In this document: piece after piece, positions 17,429-26,871 of the stretch
Position numbering within the stretch: the stretch's first letter is position 1
Layout of the letters: the number at the start of each line of letters is the position of its first letter
Origin: Bradyrhizobiaceae bacterium
GTDB lineage: Bacteria; Pseudomonadota; Alphaproteobacteria; Rhizobiales; Xanthobacteraceae
Direction: 5' to 3'
DNA length: 64,000 nt
NCBI GenBank assembly: GCA_020544565.1
Contig: CP078014.1
Coordinates: 2,916,016-2,980,015, forward strand
Translations under genes and position numbers: made by a program
Notes under the pieces: generated by a model
Database searches by the model: none
What the model saw: only the letters and a program-made list of their open reading frames with translations
Told to the model about the DNA's origin: nothing

Positions 17429-17455
17429 GGCCGATTGCGATCGGTCGCCTTTTTT
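17426..17455 (+). terminator. Rho-independent terminator after the DUF4167 gene
   Basis: Stem GGCGGCCGAT / ATCGGTCGCC (ten pairs including one G-U) with loop TGCG, followed by six T residues. Its orientation fits termination of the rightward lysC-to-DUF4167 block; the convergent methyltransferase gene ends 25 bases further. Confidence 0.88.
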
Positions 17456-17479
17456 ATCGCAGCAACAGCATCGGCGATG

Positions 17480-18235
17480 TCAGCCCGTGGCGGGCCAGTC
17501 GTCGCGGCGCGTCGGCGTCGGCACCAGCACCGGCGGCATCGACGGGATGAGCCGCGTGCGCTCGCGGTGGGCGGGGATCGCGCGATAGACCTGCTTGGAC
17601 GCCTCGACGATGTGCACGCCGGCGAACGGCGACGACACCGCGGCGCTGATACGCTCCCACGCCATGGCCGAACGCAGGATCCATCCGCCCTGAATCGGCG
17701 GCATGAACAGCGCCTCGCCCCACGCCGTCGGCGTGAACCAGGTCTGCCGCAGCAGTTGCGTGATCTGCGAGCGCGAATAGGGACGGCCATGGCCGAACGG
17801 CGTGGTGTCGGTGCGCGACCACACGCCGCGACGATTCGGGATCACCGCCATCATCCGCCCTGACGGCGCGAGCACGCGCCACACCTCGCGCAGGAGGCTC
17901 TCGGGATCGTCGCAGATTTCGAGCGCGTGAACGAGCAGGATGCGATCGACCGCGGCATCCGCCAGCGGCAACGCGAACTGATCGACCAGCGTCGACAGCG
18001 TCGGCCGTTCCGTCGGCCATTTCAGCACGCCCTGCGCCGCCGGCATCAGCGCGATGCAGCGCTCGGCATCCTCGCGAAACAGGCCGAGATACGGCGTCGG
18101 ATAACCGAGCCCGGCAACGCGCAGGCCGTCGGCCTGCGGCCACAATTGCCGGATGCCGCGGTTGATGAGACGCCGCGCCACGATGCCGAGGCGCTGCGAA
18201 TAGAAGTTCCGCAGGTCGATGACGTCGATGGTCAT
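17480..18235 (-). CDS. Class I SAM-dependent methyltransferase (type 11)
   Basis: 251-residue putative methyltransferase. The usual glycine-rich motif is degraded to RVAGLGYPTPYL, but the post-motif regions LPLADAAVDRILLVHALEICDDPESLLREVWRVLAPSGRMMAVIPNR are typical of Methyltransf_11 proteins. It sits head to head with glyoxalase II, an arrangement common in this bacterial group. No substrate can be inferred. Start ATG 18235; the C-terminus is Pro/Arg-rich. Confidence 0.8.
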   Translation of the reverse strand: MTIDVIDLRNFYSQRLGIVARRLINRGIRQLWPQADGLRVAGLGYPTPYLGLFREDAERCIALMPAAQGVLKWPTERPTLSTLVDQFALPLADAAVDRILLVHALEICDDPESLLREVWRVLAPSGRMMAVIPNRRGVWSRTDTTPFGHGRPYSRSQITQLLRQTWFTPTAWGEALFMPPIQGGWILRSAMAWERISAAVSSPFAGVHIVEASKQVYRAIPAHRERTRLIPSMPPVLVPTPTRRDDWPATG

Positions 18236-18365
18236 GCCGGCAACCTATCACGCCGGATCGCAACCTGCAGCGTTTCCCGCCGCACGGCGCAAACGGCGTT
18301 AACGTGTTTCATTCGGCCACACCGCCGTGGTAACCTATTGGCATCCTGAGATCGATGGAGACGTC

Positions 18366-19133
18366 ATGACTGCCGAGATTCGCCTGTTTCCCTGCCTGTC
18401 CGACAATTTCGGCTACCTCATTCACGATCCGGCCACCGGCGCGACCGCCTCGATCGACGCGCCGGACGCAGGACAGATCATCCAGGCGCTGGAGCGCGCA
18501 GGCTGGACGCTGACCGACATTCTGGTCACGCATCATCATCAGGACCATGTCGGCGGCATCGCCGAGCTCAAGGCCAAATACAACTGCCGCGTGGTCGCGC
18601 CTCACGACAAGGGCACGGCGATTGCGCTGGTCGACGAGCGCGTCAAGGAGGGCGATACCGTCAAGGTCGGCAATCTCGTCGCGCGCGTGTTTGAGACCCC
18701 GGGCCACACCCTCGACCACATCAGCTACGTGTTCGACGCCGATCGCGCGCTGTTCTGCGCCGACACGCTGTTCTCGATCGGCTGCGGCCGGGTGTTCGAG
18801 GGCGACTATCCAATGATGTGGAATTCGCTGCTGAAGCTGCGCGCGCTGCCCAACGATATGCGGGTCTATTGCGGCCACGAATACACCGCCTCCAACGTCA
18901 AGTTCGCGCTCGGCATCGAACCGGACAATCCGGCGCTGCAGGCGCGCGCCGCGGAAGTGACGAAACAGCGCGCCGCGGGCCAGCCCACCGTTCCGACGCT
19001 GATCCGCGACGAGAAGGAGGCCAACGTCTTCCTGCGCGCGGACGTGCCCTCGGTCGCCGCCGCCGTCGGCCTGGCCGGCAAGAGCCCGGCGGAGGTGTTC
19101 GGCGAACTGCGCGAGCGCAAGAACAAGGGCTGA
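18366..19133 (+). CDS. gloB: Hydroxyacylglutathione hydrolase (glyoxalase II)
   Basis: 255-residue metallo-beta-lactamase-fold hydrolase that cleaves S-lactoylglutathione to lactate and glutathione in methylglyoxal detoxification. Metal-binding THHHQDHVGG spans residues 55-64; further ligands are in TPGHTLDH, FCADTLF and YCGHEYT. The C-terminal HAGH domain is present (PTVPTLIRDEKEANVFLR). ATG 18366 has a good ribosome site (GGAGA). An earlier in-frame start at 18327 lacks this support. Divergent from the methyltransferase gene. Confidence 0.96.
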   Translation: MTAEIRLFPCLSDNFGYLIHDPATGATASIDAPDAGQIIQALERAGWTLTDILVTHHHQDHVGGIAELKAKYNCRVVAPHDKGTAIALVDERVKEGDTVKVGNLVARVFETPGHTLDHISYVFDADRALFCADTLFSIGCGRVFEGDYPMMWNSLLKLRALPNDMRVYCGHEYTASNVKFALGIEPDNPALQARAAEVTKQRAAGQPTVPTLIRDEKEANVFLRADVPSVAAAVGLAGKSPAEVFGELRERKNKG

Positions 19134-19153
19134 CGCGGCGTTGCGGACGCAGC

Positions 19154-20026
19154 CTAAGCAGCGCGCCTGACGAACATATCCCGCGCCGCCAGCAGGCCGC
19201 CGCCGGCGATCAGCAGCGCCGCCGCCGCGAGCGTCGTGCTCGGCTGCGCGTAGCCGGCAACGACAAGAAACAGCGTCGACAACAGCGGCGTCGCGTAGGA
19301 CGCCGCCGCCAGCACGCGGATGTCGCCGCGCTTCATGCCGATGTCCCAGGCGAAGAAGGCAAGCCCCACCGGGCCGATGCCGAGCGCTATGACGGCGAGC
19401 CATTGCGACGGCGTCTCGGGCCACACCGTCGGTTCCAGCGCGACATGACACAGCGTGGCGAGCAGCGCGGTGACGCTGCAAAATCCTCCGACCGCATCGG
19501 TCGGCACCGCGGCGAATTTGCGCGACATCACCGAATAGCCGGCCCAGACAAAGGCCGCCACGAACGCCGCGATAAACCCCGGCAGATAGGCGGCGTTGAA
19601 TTGCGAACCGCCGCCGGCGAACAGCACCGCGGTGCCGATGAAGCCGAGCGCCGCTCCGGCGACGTGATGCGGCGCGAGGCGCTCGTTCGGCAGCAGCGCG
19701 GACAACAACACGATCAGCAGCGGCCAGAGATAGTTCAGCAGGCCGGCTTCGGCCGGCGGCGCCAGCCGCAACGCGAGAAAATACAGGGCGTGATAGCCGA
19801 ACAGGCCGCCGACGCCGACCAGCCACACCAGAGCCGGCTGCCGCCACGCACGCACCGCGCCGCGTCGCCACGGCCAGCTCAGCGGTCCGATGCAGGCGCC
19901 GATGGCGAAGGTCATCGCCAGAAGCTGGAAGGGCGGGACGCGGCCCGTCGCCACCGTGAGGGCCGCGAGCAGCGACCACATCACGATGGCGGCAAGGCCG
20001 ATCAGGGTGGCGGAGGAGGACGTCAT
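19154..20026 (-). CDS. EamA/DMT exporter, YddG-like
   Basis: 290-residue inner-membrane protein with about ten transmembrane helices in two EamA repeats. GYHALYFLALRLAPPAEAGLLNYLWPLLIVLLSALLPNE and the late motif FFAWDIGMKRGDIRVLAAASYATPLLSTL recall the YddG branch, which exports aromatic amino acids, though substrate assignment from sequence is weak. It converges with gloB and runs in the same direction as phaB, whose stop is 54 bases upstream of its start, so co-transcription is possible. Confidence 0.85.
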   Translation of the reverse strand: MTSSSATLIGLAAIVMWSLLAALTVATGRVPPFQLLAMTFAIGACIGPLSWPWRRGAVRAWRQPALVWLVGVGGLFGYHALYFLALRLAPPAEAGLLNYLWPLLIVLLSALLPNERLAPHHVAGAALGFIGTAVLFAGGGSQFNAAYLPGFIAAFVAAFVWAGYSVMSRKFAAVPTDAVGGFCSVTALLATLCHVALEPTVWPETPSQWLAVIALGIGPVGLAFFAWDIGMKRGDIRVLAAASYATPLLSTLFLVVAGYAQPSTTLAAAALLIAGGGLLAARDMFVRRAA

Positions 20027-20080
20027 CGCGGCTCAATGCCATACCGGCCGCGACGACGCCATGACCTCATTGCGCAGGCG

Positions 20081-20806
20081 CTATTGCAGATACTGCCCGC
20101 CGTTGATGGAGAGCGTCGAGCCGGTGATGAAGCCGGCGTCGTCGGAGGCGAGGAACACCACGCCGCGCGCGATCTCCTCCGGCTCGCCGAGACGGTTGAC
20201 CGGAATCTGCGGAATGACGTTCTTCTCCAGCACGTCCTTGGGCACGGCCTGCACCATCTCGGTGTTGATGTAGCCCGGGCAGATCACGTTGACGGTGACG
20301 CCGCCGCGCGCGTTCTCGAGCGCCAGCGCCTTGCTGAAACCGATGTCGCCCGCCTTGGCGGCGGAATAGTTGACCTGACCGAACTGTCCCTTCTGGCCGT
20401 TGATCGACGAGATGCTGATGATGCGGCCGAACTTGCGCGTGCGCATGCCCTCGATCACCTGCCGCGTCATGTTGAACAGCGAGCCGAGATTGGTGTTGAT
20501 CACCGCATTCCACTGCTCGAGCGACATCTTGTGGAACGGCACGTCACGGGTGATGCCGGCATTGTTCACGAGCACATCGATGGGGCCGAGATCGGCTTCG
20601 ACTTTCTTGACGCCCTCGGCGCAGGCTTCGAACGAACTGACATCCCATTTGTACACCGGGATCCCGGTCTCGGCCTTGAACTTCGCCGCCGCCTCGTCGT
20701 TGCCCGCGTAGCTCGCCGCCACGCTGTAGCCAGCCGCCTTCAACGCCTTGCTGATCGCCGCGCCGATGCCGCGCGTGCCACCCGTTACCAATGCTACCCG
20801 TGCCAT
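20081..20806 (-). CDS. phaB: Acetoacetyl-CoA reductase
   Basis: 241-residue short-chain dehydrogenase that reduces acetoacetyl-CoA to (R)-3-hydroxybutyryl-CoA with NADPH, the second step of polyhydroxybutyrate synthesis. The cofactor motif TGGTRGIG lies at residues 8-15, the catalytic Ser134, Tyr147 and Lys151 are present, and the NNAGITRD and PVNRLGEPEEIARGVVFL segments are typical of PhaB. GGAGGACAG precedes the ATG at 20806. Adjacent phaA supplies its substrate, but a terminator-like hairpin separates the two. Confidence 0.95.
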   Translation of the reverse strand: MARVALVTGGTRGIGAAISKALKAAGYSVAASYAGNDEAAAKFKAETGIPVYKWDVSSFEACAEGVKKVEADLGPIDVLVNNAGITRDVPFHKMSLEQWNAVINTNLGSLFNMTRQVIEGMRTRKFGRIISISSINGQKGQFGQVNYSAAKAGDIGFSKALALENARGGVTVNVICPGYINTEMVQAVPKDVLEKNVIPQIPVNRLGEPEEIARGVVFLASDDAGFITGSTLSINGGQYLQ

Positions 20807-20883
20807 GATCGTTACTGTCCTCCACAGTTCATCAACGTCTTTTGGAACTTGAGTATTCCGACGAATTGCGAGAACCGCAAGAA

Positions 20884-20918
20884 AAATGCCCGGCGGTGAG
20901 CCGGGCATTTCTTTTTTT
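20884..20918. terminator. Bidirectional terminator-like hairpin between phaA and phaB
   Basis: Arms AAATGCCCGG and CCGGGCATTT (ten perfect pairs) with loop CGGTGAG, followed on the plus strand by seven T residues and on the minus strand by a shorter T-rich run. Because phaA and phaB are both on the minus strand, the hairpin would stop or attenuate phaA transcripts before phaB. Confidence 0.75.
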
Positions 20919-20944
20919 GTATTGTGCAGTGCGCTGAATGCGTC

Positions 20945-22478
<1,534 letters not shown>

Positions 22479-23078
22479 ATGGCAAAATCCGACCAGCCCA
22501 TTACCATCAAGAAATACGCCAACCGGCGGCTCTACAATACCGGCACCAGCACCTATGTGACGCTCGAGGATCTCGCCACCATGGTGAAGGAGGGCGAGGA
22601 TTTCCTGGTCTACGACGCCAAGACCGGCGACGACATCACCCGCCAGGTGCTCGCCCAGATCATCTTCGAGCAGGAGAACAAGGCCGGGCAGAACCTGCTG
22701 CCGACCACCTTCCTGCGCCAGCTCATCCGGTTCTACGGCGACAGCATGCAGATGGTGGTGCCGAAATATCTCGAACAGTCCATCGACACGCTGACCCGCG
22801 AGCAGGAGAAATTCCGCAAGCAGATGACGGACACGTTCAGCGGAACGCCGTTCGCGCCGCTCGAGGAGCACGTCCGCCGCAACATGGAGATGTTCGAGCG
22901 CACCTTCGCGATGTTCAAGCCGTTCAGCGCACCATCGCGGACGGAGGGGCCGCTGACGGATTCGCCACCGACCGCGGGCGCGGCCACCGAAGCCGGCATC
23001 GACGAACTCAAGCGGCAGATGAAAGAGATGCAGGAGCGTCTCGAAAAGATGTCGAAAGAGACCGGGAACAAGGGCTGA
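22479..23078 (+). CDS. phaR: Polyhydroxybutyrate synthesis repressor
   Basis: 199-residue regulator that senses storage-polymer granules and represses phasin and often its own gene. The N-terminal DNA-binding block ITIKKYANRRLYNTGTSTYVTLEDLATMVKEGEDF is diagnostic, followed by the PHB-accumulation domain (DITRQVLAQIIFEQENKAGQNLLPTTFLRQLIRFYGDSMQ). The tail is a predicted coiled coil (ELKRQMKEMQERLEKMSKE). ATG 22479 gives the usual MAKSDQP start; another ATG at 22467 is possible. Divergent from phaA. Confidence 0.95.
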   Translation: MAKSDQPITIKKYANRRLYNTGTSTYVTLEDLATMVKEGEDFLVYDAKTGDDITRQVLAQIIFEQENKAGQNLLPTTFLRQLIRFYGDSMQMVVPKYLEQSIDTLTREQEKFRKQMTDTFSGTPFAPLEEHVRRNMEMFERTFAMFKPFSAPSRTEGPLTDSPPTAGAATEAGIDELKRQMKEMQERLEKMSKETGNKG

Positions 23079-23143
23079 GCCCGCCCGGAACGACGGCCGG
23101 CGGCGCTCCCCTCAAGGCGCGGCCGGCGCCGTGATGCCGCCGA

Positions 23144-24904
23144 TCACCCCACGATTACCGCGGGCTGCGCCGAGGCCGCCTGCGATCCGGATCGCGACAG
23201 CGTCGCGAGGCCGGTAAGGCGACCCTGAATGTAGTCGCAACCCCAGCCCTGCAGCAGCTTTGCCGCCTCCTCGTCCTGTACCCATTCGGCAACGGTCCTG
23301 ATATCGAGCCGATGGGCGAGATCGATCAGCGTCTGCACGAAGGCGCGGTCGTCCGACGAGCGCATGACGTTCTGCACGAAGGCGCCGTCGATCTTGACGA
23401 TATCGACGCCGAGGCGGCGCAGGTTGCGGAACGAGGTATAGCCCGCCCCGAAATCGTCGATGGCGATGCGGCTGCCGAAATTCTTCAACCGGGTGACGAA
23501 GCCGCGGACGTCGTCGATATTCTGGATTGCCACGGTCTCGGTGATCTCCACGATCATCCGCTCGGCGACGCCGGAATGGGTCCGCATCAGCGCCTCCCAG
23601 CGCGCCCACCAGTCCGGATCCATGGTGGTGTCCGGGGAGATGTTCAGGCTGAGCCGGGCGGTCGAGTCCGCCGCCAGTTCCGCCACCACCAGTTCGAGCA
23701 CGCGATGATCGACCAGCCGGATCAGGCCGAGCCGCTCGGCGACCGGCACGATGTCCGGCGGCAGCGCGTATTCACCATCGTCCTGCCGCATCCGCACCAG
23801 GCATTCGTGAAACGCGACTTCCTGCGTGGCGACGGCGACCACCGGCTCATAAGCCATGACGACACGGCGATCGTTGAGCCCCGCCACGATCTCGTCGGTG
23901 ACGCGGATATTGAGGCGGCGCTGGGCATCGCGTTCCGCGCTGGGCTGCCAGACCATCAGCGAGCCATGGCGGCGCCGCTTGGCGCGGTCGAGCGCCTCCT
24001 GGGTGCGGCTCAGGACCTCGTCCACGGTGCGCGCATGACGCGGCGCGCTAACCGCACCGACGGTTGCCGTCATCGCCACGGGACCGAGCCGGGTCGGCAC
24101 CACCTCGCCGCGGATACCGGCAAGGAAGCGCTCACCGGCGACGACCATGGCGTCGGCGGAGCAGTTTTTCAGGATCAGCCCGAACTTGTTGCCGGAGAAA
24201 CGGCCGAGCACGTCGCCGCCGCGCAGCCGGGCGCGGATGCGTCGGGCGGATTCGACAATGACCTCGTCGGTGATCTCATGGCCGAAGGCATCGTTGAGGC
24301 GCGCGAGGTGATCGATGCCGATCAGCATGAAGGCGAAGCTGGTGCGGAAGCGCGCCGCGTCCTCGACAGCCTCGGCCAGCGCCGCAATGAGGCAGGTGCG
24401 GTTGAGTTCGCCGGTCAGCGGATCGTTCTGCGACAGCTTCAGCAATTGCTCGTCGCGGGCGTGGCGATCGTCGTCGATCCGGATCACGCCCTCGGCGCGC
24501 CGCGGCCGGCCGTCGGCCCCCGCGAACCAGCGGCCGCATTCCTCGATCCAGATCATCGGCGCCGAGGTGCGGCCCCGCACGCCATATTCGATGCGATAGG
24601 GCACGCCCTGTCCGGCATCGACCGCCTGGACGCACAGCACCGCGTCGCTGCGCACCGTCCGCGATGGCTCGATCAACGCCGCGAAGGCGCTGGCGGTTCG
24701 GAGCACGGCCGGCGGAATGTCGGGCAGCAGGCCGGCGATGTTGTCGCTCCAGCGCAGGGTGTCGCCGGCGATATCCCATGCGAAGGTGGCCTGCCCGAGC
24801 AGGGCCAGCAGGGATGCGGCATCCATGCCATCCCCTTGGGCCTCCGGGTGCGCGAACTCGCCGGCGTCGGCGCGGGAGAGCAATGGATGTGTCGTGACGG
24901 CCAA
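23144..24904 (-). CDS. GGDEF/EAL-domain protein with degenerate catalytic motifs
   Basis: Roughly 586 residues: an N-terminal PAS-like segment (FAWDIAGDTLRWSDNIAGLLP), a GGDEF domain and a C-terminal EAL domain. The GGDEF loop reads SGNKF, so diguanylate cyclase activity is unlikely. In the EAL domain the signature is ECL, the motifs NISPD, EITETV, DDFGAGYTS and KIDGAFVQN remain, but VAEGVE has become AEWVQ and QGYLFG-type residues are QGRLTG. It may be a weak phosphodiesterase or a c-di-GMP/GTP sensor. I favour a TTG start at 24904, which has GAGG six bases upstream; ATG 24826 is the alternative. Confidence 0.8.
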   Translation of the reverse strand: MAVTTHPLLSRADAGEFAHPEAQGDGMDAASLLALLGQATFAWDIAGDTLRWSDNIAGLLPDIPPAVLRTASAFAALIEPSRTVRSDAVLCVQAVDAGQGVPYRIEYGVRGRTSAPMIWIEECGRWFAGADGRPRRAEGVIRIDDDRHARDEQLLKLSQNDPLTGELNRTCLIAALAEAVEDAARFRTSFAFMLIGIDHLARLNDAFGHEITDEVIVESARRIRARLRGGDVLGRFSGNKFGLILKNCSADAMVVAGERFLAGIRGEVVPTRLGPVAMTATVGAVSAPRHARTVDEVLSRTQEALDRAKRRRHGSLMVWQPSAERDAQRRLNIRVTDEIVAGLNDRRVVMAYEPVVAVATQEVAFHECLVRMRQDDGEYALPPDIVPVAERLGLIRLVDHRVLELVVAELAADSTARLSLNISPDTTMDPDWWARWEALMRTHSGVAERMIVEITETVAIQNIDDVRGFVTRLKNFGSRIAIDDFGAGYTSFRNLRRLGVDIVKIDGAFVQNVMRSSDDRAFVQTLIDLAHRLDIRTVAEWVQDEEAAKLLQGWGCDYIQGRLTGLATLSRSGSQAASAQPAVIVG

Positions 24905-25108
24905 GGGGTGCCTCGTTCTGGAGCACAATCGTCGATTCGCGGCGCTGCAAATAGAACGCCATTCAAACCAACCTACCCTGCGTTTCTGAACAATCCGCCA
25001 AGGAACCGGGATGCTCTTACCGCCGTTATCGGCAGAACGGCACGCTCCTTGCGACACCGATCCTGCACAACGTGAGGCGTTTCAAAACGAGACACGGGCC
25101 GGACCGCG

Positions 25109-25432
25109 ATGATCATCGGCAACATTCCCGGAAACCTCCGGATCCACTCCGACCGCGCCGCGACGCCCGCGTCGCGATCCGCCGGCGAGATACCCGCACC
25201 CGGGCAGGCTATCGTCGCCATCACGCCGGCCGGGCGGGCCGGACCGGCCCCGCTGAACCGGCCGGACGCCTCGTTTGTCGCCCACCTCATCGCCACCGCC
25301 GCCGGCAGCCCGCAGACCCGCGGCCTGCGCCGGGCCACCCCGGACCACGCCCGCGCCGCCTATGGCGCGACAGTGCGACGGAATGTCGCATCCGACATCG
25401 CGGACAAGCCAACGGTCTCGCGAACGGCGTAA
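25109..25432 (+). CDS. Conserved hypothetical protein
   Basis: 107-residue protein of unknown function. The central FVAHLIATAAGSPQTRGLRRATPDHARAAYGA segment resembles short hypothetical proteins I have seen in Bradyrhizobium-group genomes, and codon use fits a real gene. No signal peptide, membrane helix or known domain is apparent. It is divergent from the GGDEF/EAL gene and convergent with the next membrane-protein gene. Confidence 0.6.
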   Translation: MIIGNIPGNLRIHSDRAATPASRSAGEIPAPGQAIVAITPAGRAGPAPLNRPDASFVAHLIATAAGSPQTRGLRRATPDHARAAYGATVRRNVASDIADKPTVSRTA

Positions 25433-25462
25433 AGGCGCGCTGCCCGACGATGACGAGTTTGA

Positions 25463-26161
25463 TCAGGGCTTGGACGCCGGACCCGGCGAGCCATCGGTGT
25501 CCTTGTCCGACACCAGATCGGACACTTTCCAGTCCGCGACCGAGCGCGGTGCCGGAGCCGGATCGACATGGACATCCGGAACCGGGGGGGTCGGCGCGGC
25601 CTCGAAGGTCGGCGCAGCCTTGATCGGTTCCGGCGCTGGAGCCGGAGCCGCCGGCTCGGCCGCAGGCGCAGCGGGGGTGAAGGTCGGCTCGGCCGGTTGC
25701 GGAGCCCGTGCGGCCGGCTCGATGATGGGTGCGGCCGGCGGATGCGGCGTCTCCACCTCCACCGGCGCGGGGACCGCGACGGCGCGGCGGCGGCCGCGGA
25801 AGCCGATCGACACCCCGGCCAGAAACTCCACGCCCATCAGCACCGTCAGCAGGAAGAAGGTGGAGGTCGCGAACGGCGCCAGCAGCAGAAATTCGGCCAC
25901 GGCCGCGCCGAACGCCACCAGCGACAGCAGATGATCAGTGAGATAGCGCGCACCGGGGCGCGCCGCCTTGATCACTTCCACCAGCAGCAGCATCAGGCTG
26001 AACGCCAGCAAGGCGTCGCCGAAGGTCGCGGTCCATGTCGCGCCCGACATCAGCGTCACGCTCGCGATCGGCGAGGTGAACGCCACTCCGGGCATCAGGA
26101 ACACGAAGATATTGTAGACCGCGAAGGGAATGAGAAGCAGCGGGAAACCGATCATCGACAT
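25463..26161 (-). CDS. Hypothetical membrane protein with Pro/Ala-rich cytoplasmic tail
   Basis: 232 residues. Four hydrophobic segments occupy the N-terminal half (near residues 4-24, 46-62, 78-96 and 101-121). After a basic RGRRRA stop-transfer patch the C-terminal half is a long Ala/Pro/Glu-rich disordered tail (repeated PAAPAAEPAAPAPAPEP type) ending in a short hydrophilic SVADWKVSDLVSDKD segment that may bind a partner. I do not recognise a family. Start ATG 26161; a second ATG two codons on is possible. Confidence 0.65.
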   Translation of the reverse strand: MSMIGFPLLLIPFAVYNIFVFLMPGVAFTSPIASVTLMSGATWTATFGDALLAFSLMLLLVEVIKAARPGARYLTDHLLSLVAFGAAVAEFLLLAPFATSTFFLLTVLMGVEFLAGVSIGFRGRRRAVAVPAPVEVETPHPPAAPIIEPAARAPQPAEPTFTPAAPAAEPAAPAPAPEPIKAAPTFEAAPTPPVPDVHVDPAPAPRSVADWKVSDLVSDKDTDGSPGPASKP

Positions 26162-26517
26162 CGGCGGGCTTTCTCTAAACGGGCCTGGTCCGGCGGCGGA
26201 TCCGGCCTCTCATGAATCGGGCGCGACGAATGATGCGTCACGCCCGTTCTGTGGTCCAGATGTGTGGCGTTCTTGAGGAACCGGCCCGGCCTAGCCTGGC
26301 CTCGACGCCATGACGGCAGCGCCATAGCGACGCCGCCGCTCCTGCCGGCCGGAACCGCATGGCGAAGCCACCCGATCCGGCGATGCGACCGGGCCGCGCA
26401 GTTGGCTCCTTCACGGATACTTCCGGGACACTCATCCACGACGCGCTTGCCGCGCGGTCGGGTACACCGGATCACCCTGCGTCAAGATGCGCGCCGATAC
26501 GGCGCGCAGCAGGACCG
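26162..26517. other. 356-bp gap between the membrane-protein gene and rpmF
   Basis: No gene recognised on either strand. The only structure I see is the hairpin at 26488-26508 just past the rpmF stop. The region presumably also holds the promoter of the membrane-protein gene. Confidence 0.4.
26488..26508 (-). terminator. Possible terminator downstream of rpmF
   Basis: TGCGCGCCG and CGGCGCGCA form nine perfect pairs with a three-base loop, about ten bases beyond the rpmF stop on the minus strand. The following sequence is TCTTG, so the T tract is poor. Confidence 0.4.
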
Positions 26518-26700
26518 TCAGTCCTTCTTGACCTTGAGCACCTGCCGGCCCTTGTACATGCCGGTCTTGAGGTCGAGATGGTGCGGGCGGCGCAGTTCGC
26601 CCGAATCCTTGTCCTCGACATAGGTCGGCTTCTTCAGGGCGTCCGCCGAGCGGCGCATGCCGCGGCGCGACGGCGAGGTTTTCCTGCGTGGAACGGCCAT
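26518..26700 (-). CDS. rpmF: 50S ribosomal protein L32
   Basis: 60-residue ribosomal protein. The N-terminus [20 protein letters not shown] is the family signature; the C-terminal half ([23 protein letters not shown]) is the usual alphaproteobacterial form without zinc-binding cysteines. Start ATG 26700; the frame is open further upstream, but the family N-terminus fixes the start. In many bacteria rpmF precedes plsX/fabH; here it stands alone next to a patatin gene. Confidence 0.97.
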   Translation of the reverse strand: MAVPRRKTSPSRRGMRRSADALKKPTYVEDKDSGELRRPHHLDLKTGMYKGRQVLKVKKD

Positions 26701-26871
26701 GGGGTCGTCGTCCTTTAAAACAAGGCTCACCCGTCGGGCGGGGGCTCTCCAGAATTCGGATTAAGGCCGCGCTTATAGAGGAACGCCGCCGGGAAAGCTA
26801 GACCGCCGGGGAGCTGAAAATGCACCACGACGGCCCGGCCAAAAAGTTCGCCCTCACAGGACGTTAGCCAT

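Noticed and set aside
18818..20899. A 693-codon plus-strand frame across gloB, the DMT gene and phaB
   Set aside because: It crosses three well-supported genes in another frame and has typical shadow composition.
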